Assembly: GCA_013816585.1 (NCBI GenBank)
Contig: JACDEE010000023.1
Span: 1 to 36,065 of the forward strand
Length of the DNA: 36,065 nt
From: Sphingosinicella sp.
Lineage (GTDB): Bacteria > Pseudomonadota > Alphaproteobacteria > Sphingomonadales > Sphingomonadaceae
Reading direction: 5' to 3'
The translations under genes were made by a program, and so were the position numbers. This document shows, piece after piece, positions 24,724 through 35,708 of this stretch; the first letter of the stretch is position 1, and every line of letters begins with the position of its first letter. The notes below the pieces were generated by a model. It worked only from the letters and a program-made list of their open reading frames with translations, ran no database searches and was not told where the DNA came from.

Positions 24724-25320
24724 CTAAATCCTTTTGGAAAGCGCGATCGCGGCTCGGCAGCCGGCGCGGATGAAAGCGGAAAGCAGGGGATAGCCAAGCG
24801 CGTTTTCGGCACCGGCGGCGATGGCGGCATCGCGATGTTCCAGTTCCTCCGCCTGGAATTCGGCGATGGTCGCTGACAGATCGGGATCGTCTCCGGCCAA
24901 CTGCCGAAGCTGATCGGCATAATGTTCGTCAATCTCGGTCTCCACCGCCGCGGTGCAGGCCATGGCCGCGTCCGGGCCGATCAGCGCCGTGACCGCGCCC
25001 AACGCATGTCCCGCCACGTTCCAGAAGGGCTGGAGCAGGGTGGGACGGATTCCGCGTTCCGCGAGCATCTGATCGAAATGATTGAGATGGCGCTGCTCCT
25101 GGATCGCCATGCGAGCGATCGTCCGGGAGGCGGGATGGCGGTTGCCCAGGACCGCGAGCTGGCCGGCATAGATTCGGGTCGCGCCATATTCACCCGCCTG
25201 ATCGACGCGCAGCATCGATTCGGTATCCGCGCGGCCGTCGCCGGGTTTCCAGCCCGGTCTGGCGGCTTGCGTGCCTTCGGCGCTCACGCGCGGGCCCTGG
25301 GGCGTCTGAGGCTCAGCCAT
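24724..25320 (-). CDS. coq7: Demethoxyubiquinone hydroxylase (Coq7)
   Basis: The 198-residue protein is a diiron hydroxylase of the Coq7 family, which performs the late C6 hydroxylation in ubiquinone synthesis at the inner membrane. The ferritin-like four-helix ligands are visible: Glu in LRVDQAGEYGATRIYAGQ, ExxH in QEQRHLNHF, Glu in VETEIDEHYADQL and ExxH in EELEHRD. The length matches bacterial Coq7. The ATG at 25320 overlaps the 3' end of dsbB by 37 bases, so the two are coupled. An N-terminal stretch of about 30 residues before the fold is Pro/Gly-rich and probably flexible. Confidence 0.93.
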   Translation of the reverse strand: MAEPQTPQGPRVSAEGTQAARPGWKPGDGRADTESMLRVDQAGEYGATRIYAGQLAVLGNRHPASRTIARMAIQEQRHLNHFDQMLAERGIRPTLLQPFWNVAGHALGAVTALIGPDAAMACTAAVETEIDEHYADQLRQLAGDDPDLSATIAEFQAEELEHRDAAIAAGAENALGYPLLSAFIRAGCRAAIALSKRI

Positions 25321-25772
25321 GATATCAACAATGCGAACCCGGTCGAAAGCACAGCGTTCCATCCGGCCATCGAAATGCCGAGGAACGAGAATTGGATTTC
25401 GTCGCACCGGACAATGGGCCTCGCCAGGATGTCGGCGATGAGTTCCGCGCCCGAACCGCCGCCGCCGTCCGCAGTGCATTGGGTAAGGCCCTCGAAGATC
25501 CCCAGTTCGACCCCGGCGTGGTAAAAACCGGTGAGGCCGCTCGCCAATATGGCCAGCGCGGCCAGCCAGACGAAGCTTCGGCCCTTGTCAGGCGCCCCGC
25601 GCGCGGCGAACGACAGCAAGGCGAGCGCAATGGCGGCGAAATGAGGCCAGCGCTGCCAATAGCACATCTCGCACGGGTGGAGGCCGCCCCAAAATTGCGA
25701 ACCATAGGCCCCGGCCAGCAATGCCGACGGCACCAGGAGAGAGAGCCAGCGGGCCTGCTGGAGCGATGTCAT
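25284..25772 (-). CDS. dsbB: Disulfide bond formation protein DsbB
   Basis: The 162-residue membrane protein has four helices and both redox pairs of DsbB: Cys34/Cys37 in CEMCYWQR and Cys99/Cys123 in the second periplasmic loop (QCTADGGGG ... VRCDE). DsbB reoxidises DsbA and passes electrons to quinone. Here it overlaps coq7, a quinone biosynthesis gene, and lies in the same run as two exported four-cysteine proteins that could be substrates of the pathway. No dsbA is present in the window. It starts 21 bases after the ctpA stop. Confidence 0.93.
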   Translation of the reverse strand: MTSLQQARWLSLLVPSALLAGAYGSQFWGGLHPCEMCYWQRWPHFAAIALALLSFAARGAPDKGRSFVWLAALAILASGLTGFYHAGVELGIFEGLTQCTADGGGGSGAELIADILARPIVRCDEIQFSFLGISMAGWNAVLSTGFALLISWLSLRRPRARA

Positions 25773-25793
25773 TTGCTTATCCCCCCGCTTTTT

Positions 25794-27122
25794 CTAGCGG
25801 CTGCGGGGAGTGGAAGCGGCCGATGCGGACCGCCCGAGTCGGGTGATCGCCTGCAGCGCGTAGTGAAGCTGGAAATCCTTGATACCCTTTTTTTTCAGCT
25901 CGTCGGGCGTGGCGCTGAAGCGCGGATCGGGCTTGCCGTCATTCTGGATGATCGAATCGTCCACTTTCGCCTCGTTGATCAAGTGGCGGCGAAGATCGGA
26001 TTCGCGCACCACCCGGCGAAGGGCAAGATCCGGGTCGGTGAGCTGCGGCACGGCAATGTCGGGAGTGATCCCGCCCTCCTGCACCGAACGGCCCGATGGC
26101 GTATAATAACGGGCGGTGGTGAGGCGGAGCGCCGTCTGCTGGCTCAAGGGTAACAGGGTCTGGACCGATCCTTTGCCGAATGTCCGTTCGCCCATGACGA
26201 TCGCGCGGTGATGTTCCTGGAGAGCGGCAGCGACGATTTCGGCCGCCGAAGCGCTTCCCGCATCGACCAGCACGATCACCGGCAGGCCGTCCGCTGCGTC
26301 GCCGGGCTTGGCATAGAAGCGTTCGATATCGCTCTTTTTACGGCCGCGCTGGGAAACGACCTCGCCGCGTTCGAGGAACACGTCCGAAAGACCGATTGCC
26401 TGGTCGAGCAATCCGCCCGGGTTGGAGCGCAGGTCGAGGATATAGCCCAGCGGCTGGCCACCCAGCGACTTTTCGATTGAACTGATCGCCGCCAGCGTCG
26501 CCTCGGTCGTGGAGCGGCTGAAACTATTGACGTTGATGATCCCCACCCGATCCTTGACCTCCCACTTCACTGCGGGAACTTCGATGATCGCGCGGGTCAG
26601 CTGCACGTCGAACGGCTTGTCGCGCCCCGGCCTTACGATCGTCACCTTGATGGTGGATCCGGGCTTTCCGCGCATCTGGTCGACCGCCTCGTCCAGCGTG
26701 CCGCCATAAATGAGCTTGCCATCCAGATGGGTCAGGTAATCGCCCGCCTTGATGCCCGCGCGGTCGGCCGGCGTGTCTTCGGTCGCGGCGATTACTTTCA
26801 CGACTTCATCTTCCATCGTGACGCTGAGGCCGAGCCCGCCATATTCGCCCTCGGTGGAGGTCATCAGGCTCTCATAACCACGTTCGTCGAGATAGGATGA
26901 ATGGGGGTCGAGGCTGGCCAGCATTCCGTCGATCGCGCCGCGAAGCAGCGTCTTGTCGTCCACCTGTTCGACATATTCGGATCGGACGCGCTCGAACACG
27001 CTCATGAACTGATCGAGCTCTTTATAGGTGTCCACGTCCACCGCTGCCAACGCCGCCGTCGCCGCGGGAATAAGGGCTACCGCACTGACCAGGCCGAGAG
27101 AGCGGAGGAAGTTGTTGGCCAT
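25794..27122 (-). CDS. ctpA: Carboxy-terminal processing peptidase (S41, CtpA)
   Basis: The 442-residue protease has an N-terminal signal (MANNFLRSLGLVSAVALIPA...), a PDZ domain (about 85-165, GLGLSVTMEDEVVKVIAA ... AGIKAGDYLTHLDG) and an S41 domain. The catalytic Ser is in GSASAAE near 288 and the Lys in FGKGSVQ near 316, the Ser-Lys dyad of the family. It cleaves C-terminal tails of periplasmic proteins and, in several bacteria, controls cell-wall hydrolases. It directly follows envC, as in many alphaproteobacteria. The ATG at 27122 is chosen over longer options because AGGA lies upstream and the signal peptide starts there. Confidence 0.93.
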   Translation of the reverse strand: MANNFLRSLGLVSAVALIPAATAALAAVDVDTYKELDQFMSVFERVRSEYVEQVDDKTLLRGAIDGMLASLDPHSSYLDERGYESLMTSTEGEYGGLGLSVTMEDEVVKVIAATEDTPADRAGIKAGDYLTHLDGKLIYGGTLDEAVDQMRGKPGSTIKVTIVRPGRDKPFDVQLTRAIIEVPAVKWEVKDRVGIINVNSFSRSTTEATLAAISSIEKSLGGQPLGYILDLRSNPGGLLDQAIGLSDVFLERGEVVSQRGRKKSDIERFYAKPGDAADGLPVIVLVDAGSASAAEIVAAALQEHHRAIVMGERTFGKGSVQTLLPLSQQTALRLTTARYYTPSGRSVQEGGITPDIAVPQLTDPDLALRRVVRESDLRRHLINEAKVDDSIIQNDGKPDPRFSATPDELKKKGIKDFQLHYALQAITRLGRSASAASTPRSR

Positions 27123-27192
27123 GTGAGAATCCTGTGTGAACGAGGTGGTGACAAGGTACAGGCTTTTTACGCCCGCGAAAAGCAACGCAGGG

Positions 27193-28347
27193 TTAACGGT
27201 TCACGGGCGCGATCACCCCGGAAATTACCATCGGGCGCCCGTCATGGCGCAATTCGACTGTCAGCTTCCCACGCGCGCGGCCGATCGGGTCACCCGCCTC
27301 GACCCGATCATCCCGCCGCACGCGAAGAGCGGCGAGATCGGTGATCGTGCTAATCCAGCCGCCGCCATGGTCGATGATGACGATCTCGCCATAGGTTCGG
27401 AACCGCCCTGCATAGACAATATGTCCGCCGCGCGGCGCCAGTACCGGAGCATTGGCGGCGGTGCTGAACGTCAGGCCGCGTGCATGGACGCCGGCATCCG
27501 ACAGCTCGCCGGTCCCCGTGACCAACCGGCCCTCGACGGGAATTCGGTAAGATGGAACCTGGCTGCGGTCCCGGATCGAAGGCCGATCAGTCGGCCGCGG
27601 CAGGGGCGCGGGAAGCGCGGTTAGCTTCCGTTGGACCTGCGCTTGGTGGCTGCGGGTGTTCATTTGCTCCGCCAGCGCGCGCGCCTCCTCATCAAAGGCA
27701 AGCGCGCGGTCGGTTTCGAACAAGGCGGCCCCGGCCAGAGCTTGAGAGCGCCGGCGCTCTTTTTCCTCCATCCGCGCCAGCTCAACCCTTTTGCTTCGGA
27801 GGACATTGCGGCTGACGCCAAGCGCCGCGGCGTTCCTTGCCTCATTCGCCTTCATCCGTTCGGCGGCGGCAAGATCGGCCCGGAGGGCTGCGGTCCGTTT
27901 CCTTACCGAAGGCAGGGTCGAGGCGAGCAGCGCGCGCACCCGTACGATCTCGCCGATCGAACCCGGTTGAACAAGCGCCAGAGCAGGGGGGCGCCGCGCC
28001 ATCGTCTGGAGCGCCGACGCCAGCTGCACGACCGGCCGTTGGCGCTCCGCCAGGCGGGCGCGACGGGCGGCCCTTGCGGCCCCGGCGAGCGCGATTCGAG
28101 CCTCGGCTACGCTGATATCCGCCTCGACCTTTTCGATATCGGCTACCAATACCTCGGACCGGGCGCGGGCGCGTGCCGCTTCTCCGACCGCCTCTGCCGC
28201 CTTCCGGTTCAGGAGCTCGTAGCGCCTTGCGGCCTCGGCCGATTGTCGTTGGGCCTCGGCGATCGTCTGCGGCGCTGTCTGGGCGAGGGCCAGCCCTCCA
28301 CCCAGGAAGCAGATCAGGACCAGGGGAAGGAGCAGCCGGCGGGTCAC
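27193..28347 (-). CDS. envC: EnvC-type murein hydrolase activator
   Basis: The 384-residue protein has a signal peptide, a long coiled coil (about 25-230, rich in Ala, Arg, Glu), and a C-terminal LytM (M23) domain. The LytM domain is degenerate: the first zinc motif reads GVHARGLTF without the expected Asp, and the usual H-x-H is replaced in STITDLAAL. This fits EnvC-type activators, which switch on amidases at the septum and are not hydrolases themselves. The start is GTG at 28347, behind AAGGGTGAA, four bases past the rlmH stop. The pairing with ctpA is typical. Confidence 0.88.
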   Translation of the reverse strand: MTRRLLLPLVLICFLGGGLALAQTAPQTIAEAQRQSAEAARRYELLNRKAAEAVGEAARARARSEVLVADIEKVEADISVAEARIALAGAARAARRARLAERQRPVVQLASALQTMARRPPALALVQPGSIGEIVRVRALLASTLPSVRKRTAALRADLAAAERMKANEARNAAALGVSRNVLRSKRVELARMEEKERRRSQALAGAALFETDRALAFDEEARALAEQMNTRSHQAQVQRKLTALPAPLPRPTDRPSIRDRSQVPSYRIPVEGRLVTGTGELSDAGVHARGLTFSTAANAPVLAPRGGHIVYAGRFRTYGEIVIIDHGGGWISTITDLAALRVRRDDRVEAGDPIGRARGKLTVELRHDGRPMVISGVIAPVNR

Positions 28348-28351
28348 CGCT

Positions 28352-28774
28352 TCACCCTTCCCGATGATAGGGATGATTGGCAAGAATGCTGGTCGCGCGC
28401 CACAATTGCTCGGCCAGCATGGCCCGGGCGAGGAGATGCGGCCAGGTTGCCTTGCCGAAGGCGATGAGAAGGTCCGCGCCGGCGCGGTCGCGGTCGTCAA
28501 ACCCGTCCGCACCACCTATCATGAAGCGGGCCTCGCGCTTGCCATTGTCGCGCCAGAATTCGAGCTTTTGAGCCAAGGCGGCGGAGCCCAGTTGGTCGCC
28601 CTTCTCGTCCAGCAGGATGGTGACTTTATTATCGGATGGCGCAGGAAGCTTGCCGCCGCTTTCGGGGAGCTCGGTGATCCTGGTGGGCCAGGGGACGCGC
28701 TTCAGATAGCGTTCGACCAGATCGGCTTCGGGGCCACGGCCGATCCGCCCGCGCGCAACGATATGAAGGAGCAT
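28352..28774 (-). CDS. rlmH: 23S rRNA pseudouridine-1915 N3-methyltransferase RlmH
   Basis: The 140-residue protein is a SPOUT methyltransferase of the RlmH family, which methylates pseudouridine 1915 in helix 69 of 23S rRNA on the assembled ribosome. The start MLLHIVARGR, the LLDEKGDQLGS segment, the SAM-binding MIGGADGF and the conserved C-terminus ILANHPYHREG are all present. It lies between rsfS and envC on the same strand. Confidence 0.95.
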   Translation of the reverse strand: MLLHIVARGRIGRGPEADLVERYLKRVPWPTRITELPESGGKLPAPSDNKVTILLDEKGDQLGSAALAQKLEFWRDNGKREARFMIGGADGFDDRDRAGADLLIAFGKATWPHLLARAMLAEQLWRATSILANHPYHREG

Positions 28775-28823
28775 GTCAATCAGGCTTCGTCATAGGCGAA
28801 AGCGGGAAGCAATTTGATCGCCT

Positions 28824-29225
28824 TCAGCCGCCGGCCGGACTGGAGGTGGCCCCCGCATCGCCTTCAAACGCCCACATCCTTTCCAGATTGTAGAAGGTGC
28901 GGACTTCGGGCCGGAACAGGTGCACGATCACATCCTCGGCATCGATCAGGACCCAATCGGCGACCGGAAGGCCCTCGATCCGCACGTTGCGGCCGAGTTC
29001 CTGCTTGATCCGCTGGCTAAGCTTTTGGGCCATCGACGCGACTTGCCGGGTCGAACGGCCGGTGGCGATCACCATATGATCGGCGATGTTCGACTTGCCC
29101 GTGAGCGGTATGGTGACGACTTCCTGGGCCTGATCGTCGTCAAGCGAACGAAGCACCAGATCGTGCAGGGCTTCGACCGACTCGAAATCTCCGTCTTTAT
29201 GCGGAACGGTGGATGGTGCGGGCAA
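28824..29225 (-). CDS. rsfS: Ribosome silencing factor RsfS
   Basis: The 133-residue protein belongs to the RsfS/YbeB family, which binds uL14 on the large subunit and blocks joining with the small one when nutrients are low. Conserved parts include LDDDQAQEVVTIPLTGKSNI, ADHMVIATGRSTRQVASMA, and EGLPVADWVLIDAEDVIVHL followed by FRPEVRTFYNLERMW. The start is TTG at 29225 with GAGGAGG five bases upstream. It starts nine bases past the nadD stop, the usual pairing. Confidence 0.95.
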   Translation of the reverse strand: MPAPSTVPHKDGDFESVEALHDLVLRSLDDDQAQEVVTIPLTGKSNIADHMVIATGRSTRQVASMAQKLSQRIKQELGRNVRIEGLPVADWVLIDAEDVIVHLFRPEVRTFYNLERMWAFEGDAGATSSPAGG

Positions 29226-29234
29226 AATGCCTCC

Positions 29235-29876
29235 TCATTTCAATGGCCGCCGCGTCACTCCGTCTCGGAGTGCCTTGGGGTTAAACACATTCGCTATATT
29301 TTGGTGCCAATCGGGGTCGGCAGCGCGGATGCCGGTGGCAGAGGTCGGATCGGGCGGCAGTTTGAGCAGCACGAGCGCCGGCGTTCTCCACTCCGTCCAG
29401 TTTCTAGCCTGACCTGCGGGCCGGACGAAACCGCGCAGCCAGCCCATGGCAATTGCCGAACGGGCGAGGCGATCATAGCCCGGACGCGCAACGACCGCAA
29501 TCGGAACCAGCCGGGCGATCTCCCGCCAATCCTTCCAGAGGTGAAACTGCGCCAGATTGTCGCCTCCCATCAGCCAGATGAACTGCCGTTCCGGGTAAAG
29601 GCGACGAAGCGCCCGCAGCGTGTCGATCGTATAGCGCGTGTTCAATTCGCGTTCGATTGCGGTGACCCGGATCGGGAGGCCCCGAGCCGCCTTGCGCGCC
29701 GAAGCGAAGCGGGCCGCGAGCGGGGCCATGCCCTTTTCGTCCTTCAGCGGGTTCCCAGGCGAAACCAGCCACCAGATTTCGGTCAGACCGAGCGCGTCGA
29801 TCGCCTGTCGGCTGATCTGCCGGTGCCCCCGGTGGCCGGGATTGAAGGAGCCGCCAAGAAGGCCGGTCATGGTCAT
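29235..29876 (-). CDS. nadD: Nicotinate-nucleotide adenylyltransferase NadD
   Basis: The 213-residue enzyme joins ATP and nicotinate mononucleotide to deamido-NAD. It carries the nucleotidyltransferase motif GGSFNPGHRGH at the N-terminus, then NTRYTIDTLRALRRLYP and LMGGDNLAQFHLWKDWREIA, all typical of NadD. The C-terminal SATGIRAAD fits the SxTxIR motif. The start is ATG 29876 or 29870 (MTMTGLLGG). No good ribosome site is visible for either, and the frame is open far upstream without protein likeness. First gene of the nine-gene minus-strand run. Confidence 0.92.
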   Translation of the reverse strand: MTMTGLLGGSFNPGHRGHRQISRQAIDALGLTEIWWLVSPGNPLKDEKGMAPLAARFASARKAARGLPIRVTAIERELNTRYTIDTLRALRRLYPERQFIWLMGGDNLAQFHLWKDWREIARLVPIAVVARPGYDRLARSAIAMGWLRGFVRPAGQARNWTEWRTPALVLLKLPPDPTSATGIRAADPDWHQNIANVFNPKALRDGVTRRPLK

Positions 29877-29969
29877 GGGGGACGCGATAGCATGTCGTTT
29901 CGGGGAAGCGAACGCTCTCGACGCTGCCCAAAGCTTGGGGCATGATCGAAAGGCGGACGGGGGGAAGAA

Positions 29970-31070
29970 ATGGTCCACGGAATCGAAAGCGTCGGCGAGG
30001 TCGTGACTGGCGGGATGATCGCGCGCGCGGTCGAACCGGGGGCTGGCGAGACGGCCGTGGAGGGGTCGCAATGCCTCAATTGCGCCACGCCCCTGGTTGG
30101 CAAACATTGCCATGCCTGCGGGCAGGCCGGGCACGTCCATCGGACGCTCGGCGCCTTCGGGCACGACATTGCCCATTCGGTGCTTCATTTCGATGGCAAG
30201 ATCTGGCGCACATTGCCTTTGCTGGCCTGGCGCCCCGGGGAATTGACGCGCCGCTATGTCGAGGGGGAGCGCGCCCGCTTCGTCTCGCCCATGGCGCTGT
30301 TTCTTTTCTCGGTGTTCCTGATGTTCGGAGTCTTCAGCGCGACTGGCGGACCCTTCGACGTGTCGAGCGCCGAGGAGGCAAGAGCCGAGGTCGTCCGTGA
30401 ACTGAGCGAGAGCGCCGACCTTTCCAAGACGCGGATCCGCACCCTAGAGCAGGAAAAGCTGGCGGCGATAAAGCGGGGCAAGCCGAACAGCGCGATCGAC
30501 CGTACCATCGGGCTGGTTCGGGTTCAGCAGCAACAGGCTGACGAAAATAGCAGGAGGGCTGCCGCCGGTGAACCCGTGGAAGGCGCCATGCCCGGCATCT
30601 CGAACGACCGGGTCAATTTTCGGACCGGAATTCCGTTCGTCGATGCGGGTCTCGACAAGGCGAATGAGAACCCCTCTCTGCTCCTCTACAAGCTTCAGAC
30701 CAACGCCTATAAATTTTCCTGGGCGCTGATCCCTATCTCGGTTCCTTTCCTGTGGCTGCTTTTCCTGCACCGGCGGCGCTACTGGCAATATCGGGCCTAT
30801 GACCACATCGTGTTCGTGACCTATTCGATCGCGTTCATGAGCCTCGGCCTGATCGTGCTCAGCCTGTTGCGGCCGCTGGAGCTTGGCGCGGACCTGATCG
30901 GCCTCGCCATCGGTCTGGTGCCGCCTATTCACATGTACAGGCAGCTTCGCGGCGCCTACCGGCTTTCGCGCTGGAGCGCCGGCTGGCGAGCGTTCGTGTT
31001 GCTCATTTTCGCGTTCATCGCAGCTTTGCTCTTCCTGCTGCTGCTGCTGACGCTGGGGGTACTCGGCTGA
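29970..31070 (+). CDS. DUF3667 membrane protein with N-terminal zinc ribbon
   Basis: The 366-residue protein has four cysteines in an N-terminal ribbon (CLNCATPLVGKHCHACGQ, about 35-52), the mark of DUF3667. An amphipathic part follows with LHFDGKIWRTLPLLAWRPGELTRRYVEGER, a segment characteristic of the family. Five hydrophobic helices lie at about 107-125, 246-263, 276-296, 300-320 and 343-364, with a charged coiled-coil-like insert (about 130-215) between the first and second. The function is unknown. The ATG has GGGGGAAGAA upstream. Its TGA abuts the stop of the converging gene (TGATCA at 31068-31073). Confidence 0.85.
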   Translation: MVHGIESVGEVVTGGMIARAVEPGAGETAVEGSQCLNCATPLVGKHCHACGQAGHVHRTLGAFGHDIAHSVLHFDGKIWRTLPLLAWRPGELTRRYVEGERARFVSPMALFLFSVFLMFGVFSATGGPFDVSSAEEARAEVVRELSESADLSKTRIRTLEQEKLAAIKRGKPNSAIDRTIGLVRVQQQQADENSRRAAAGEPVEGAMPGISNDRVNFRTGIPFVDAGLDKANENPSLLLYKLQTNAYKFSWALIPISVPFLWLLFLHRRRYWQYRAYDHIVFVTYSIAFMSLGLIVLSLLRPLELGADLIGLAIGLVPPIHMYRQLRGAYRLSRWSAGWRAFVLLIFAFIAALLFLLLLLTLGVLG

Positions 31071-31448
31071 TCAACCGCGGCAAGGATATTTACGCACGAG
31101 CAGGCTTTTGAAACCGTCCTTGCTGCTCATCCGCGCCCGTTGGGGTTCCGGGATAGAGCGAAGATGGCCGAGTATTTCCTCGACGCCGACGCCGCCGGAT
31201 TTTTCCGGAGGGCAATAAGCCGGCTTCTTGCCGGCTGCCCGCGCCGCCAGCCGCTCCGCGCGAAGAGCCTTGGCCGATTCAGTTATTTCCTTTTTCAAAA
31301 GATTCATGTCGCTGGATAAAAGCGCCAGAGGGCCCTTTTTTTCGAGCGCGGTCGCCCGGACCAGGAACTGATTGAGCGGCATGTTCTGCGCCGAGAGCGC
31401 GGTCATCGGAAAAACCGCAAGAGACGCGGCCAGCAGCAATTTCTTCAT
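31071..31448 (-). CDS. Small exported protein, Rap1a/Tai-like
   Basis: The product has 125 residues, with a signal peptide (MKKLLLAASLAVFPMTALSA) and a mature helical part. The C-terminal half has the spacing YCPPEK ... GVEEILGHLRSIPEPQRARM ... LLVRKYPC, with two cysteines bracketing two helices. This resembles the Rap1a/Tai fold of type VI secretion immunity proteins, a fold also found in proteins with no link to secretion. No effector or secretion gene is nearby, so an immunity role is not claimed. The ATG at 31448 is preferred over the TTG at 31451. GGGGAG lies upstream. Confidence 0.65.
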   Translation of the reverse strand: MKKLLLAASLAVFPMTALSAQNMPLNQFLVRATALEKKGPLALLSSDMNLLKKEITESAKALRAERLAARAAGKKPAYCPPEKSGGVGVEEILGHLRSIPEPQRARMSSKDGFKSLLVRKYPCRG

Positions 31449-31529
31449 CAATGTTTCTCCCCACCCAATTCTACCGTCGATTTTGGGGAGCGCCGATGAA
31501 CGCCTGCTGACGAAGCCAAGATGGCGGGA

Positions 31530-33476
<1,947 letters not shown>

Positions 33477-33591
33477 CAATTTTTTCCTGGCTGAACTTCC
33501 TGCCCTAGATAGGGATTTCGGGCTTCATGACAATGTAAGCTTCAAGCCTGAATATCAGCTTTATTTCACCGGCTTCGCTGAAACGGGCGTC

Positions 33592-34566
33592 TCAAGGACG
33601 CTTTGCCCGCCTTGGCGCTTCCGTTTCGAACCTCCAAAACGTGCCGCCAATACATTTCACTCCGGCCAGCGTGAGGGTGGCGCCGGACTGGAGCTTCCGC
33701 GCGAGACGCTGGACCTCTTCGCCTCGTGGCGACGTGGATTGGGGGACAGTTTCGGCAAGAAGGCGCAGCAGCAATCGCCTTGCCAATTCTGGCGGAAGTG
33801 CCGCTGGATCAAGAATTAAAGCCTCGCCATCGCGCCTCACCCGGTCGTCGAACAATTGGCCCGCAGCCCAGTCGAGGGCTTCATTCGCTTCGGCGAGCGA
33901 GGAGGCGCTGCGGGCAAGGCGCCGGGGGTCGAATTGAGGATTCTCGGCAAGGAAGTTCCGCATCGCGACCCGATCGAACCGGACATCGCGATTGGACGGA
34001 TCATCCGCGGCCTCGACGCGCGCGGCGCGGACGATTTCGCTCAATTCGTCGCGGGTCCAGTCGAGCAAAGGGCGAATCAGGAGAGCAGAGCCGAGCGGCC
34101 GGGCCGAGCGGATTCCGGCAAGGCCGCTTAGGCCCGATCCGCGCTGGAGGCGCATGAGGATCGTTTCGGCCTGATCATCGGCATGGTGCGCGGTCGCGAC
34201 CAGCCCGATGCCGCATCGGTCCGCCCAATCCTCCAGCGCCGCATAGCGCGCCCGCCGCGCCTCGCCTTGGATTCCCTCGCCGCCCGGTTCGACCCGCACC
34301 GGCAGGATGGAATGAGGACAGCCGATCCGATCGCAAATGACCGCCACCAGATCAGCCTCGCCAGCGCTTTCCGCGCGCAGGCCATGATCGACCGTCGCCG
34401 CCTCGACCCCGGCTGGGAAAGCCGCGCAAGCGAGCAGCAAAAGCGCCAGGCTGTCGGGTCCGCCCGACACGGCAATTCCAAGCTTTGCGGGAGTGGCCCC
34501 AACCAACCGCTCAAGGTTGGCGCGGAAGCGCTCCAAATCGGACAGCCGGAGGGAAAGATGGGGCAT
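33592..34566 (-). CDS. tilS: tRNA(Ile)-lysidine synthase TilS
   Basis: The 324-residue enzyme attaches lysine to C34 of tRNA-Ile(CAU), which makes it read AUA. The PP-loop SGGPDS (about 34-39) binds ATP; TVDHGLR, GEARRARYAAL and TAHHADDQAETILMRLQRG are the next family motifs. DDPSNRDVRFDRVAMRN is also conserved. The C-terminal region is short and lacks the extra domain of longer enterobacterial enzymes, as in other alphaproteobacteria. The gene is 115 bases upstream of ftsH. The gene usually upstream in this lineage (a Tol-Pal accessory protein) is absent, replaced by an oxidoreductase on the other strand. Confidence 0.95.
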   Translation of the reverse strand: MPHLSLRLSDLERFRANLERLVGATPAKLGIAVSGGPDSLALLLLACAAFPAGVEAATVDHGLRAESAGEADLVAVICDRIGCPHSILPVRVEPGGEGIQGEARRARYAALEDWADRCGIGLVATAHHADDQAETILMRLQRGSGLSGLAGIRSARPLGSALLIRPLLDWTRDELSEIVRAARVEAADDPSNRDVRFDRVAMRNFLAENPQFDPRRLARSASSLAEANEALDWAAGQLFDDRVRRDGEALILDPAALPPELARRLLLRLLAETVPQSTSPRGEEVQRLARKLQSGATLTLAGVKCIGGTFWRFETEAPRRAKRP

Positions 34567-34698
34567 TGTCCTAGCCTAGGAGATTGTGCCCAATGTGGAA
34601 ATGCATGGATCAAGCTGAAGCCATGTCTGCTTCGACCCATTGCGGGCACTCCGGTGAGTGGCCTAATGATCGAATCACCTGGGGAGGGCCGAACGCGC

Positions 34699-35708
34699 GT
34701 GAAATTGGTGCGATGGGGAATGATCGGCTGCGGGGCTGTAACGGAAAGAAAAAGCGCGCCGGCTTATTCCATGGTGGCCGAATCGAAACTTGTTGCTGTC
34801 GCAGCCCGGCGCCAAAGCGCGGCGAACGAATATGCGTTAAGACACGGCATCGATCACGTCTTTGGAGAAATCGGTGACCTGATAGATTCAAATTTGGTGG
34901 ATGCGGTGTATATCGCGACGCCGCCCTCATCGCACGTGACACTCGCCCTGCAGGTGGCAGCCGCAGGTAAGCCGTGCTGCCTGGAAAAGCCGCTGTCCAC
35001 ATCACATGCCGCCTCGCTCGAACTAGTGACCGCCTTCCACGCCGCCGGGGCACCTCTCTTCGTTGCTTACTATCGCCGTTCGCTTCCTCTCTTCCTGCAG
35101 GTCAAGCGCTGGATCGACGATGGGATGATCGGGAGCATCCGTCATGTCCATTGGGAATTGACGCGCTCACCGACCGCGGCGGATCTGGCGGGGGATCTGG
35201 GGTGGAGAACCAATAACAAGGAAGCGCCGGGCGGATATTTCGAAGACCTTGCTTGCCACGGGCTCGATCTTTTTGACTTCCTGGTCGGGCCGATCGATCA
35301 GGCCGGTGGGATCAGTCGGAACCAGCTGGGCTTGTACGACGCCCCGGATGCCGTCTCAGCTTCCTGGAGTCACCAGGGGGGGGCACTGGTTCGGGCATGT
35401 GGAATTTCGCCGCTCCGGGGCGATCAGACAAGGTGCAAATCACCGGATCGCTCGGTCGGATAGCCTTCTCGGTGTTCGAGGATAGCCCCCTGGATCGGGA
35501 AACCAAGGCGGGGAACACCGCGACCGTAATAGCCAATCCCGACCCGATACAGCTGAACCACGTCGAAAACATGATCCTGCACCTTCGGGGAGAATTCGTG
35601 CATCCTTCGCTTGGGGCGAGCGCCGCGCGAACGGACTGGGTTATGGACCAGATATTGGGCCCCTTGCGAGGTACCATCCCGGCTGTATCGCCAAGGGCAT
35701 GCCAGTGA
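34699..35708 (+). pseudogene. Gfo/Idh/MocA-family oxidoreductase, frameshifted in a run of eight G
   Basis: The first frame gives a Rossmann domain (VRWGMIGCGAVTERKSAPAY), the LEKPLS motif with the catalytic Lys, and most of the C-terminal domain including EAPGGYFEDLACHGLDLFDF. It then runs into a run of eight G at 35376-35383 and ends at 35463 after an unrelated tail. The proper continuation (GTGSGMWNFAAPGRSDKVQI ... to 35708) is in another frame. One more G (or two fewer) restores it. Such enzymes oxidise sugars or related polyols with NAD(P). The start is taken as GTG 34699; ATG 34663-34669 region is an alternative. It may be a true break, a phase-variable tract or a homopolymer read error. 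Confidence 0.82.

Noticed and set aside
28920-29945. 341-codon plus-strand open frame
   Set aside because: It is antisense to rsfS and nadD, both certain genes.
31071-31448. Type VI secretion immunity protein
   Set aside because: The Rap1a-like likeness is loose and no effector or secretion gene is near.
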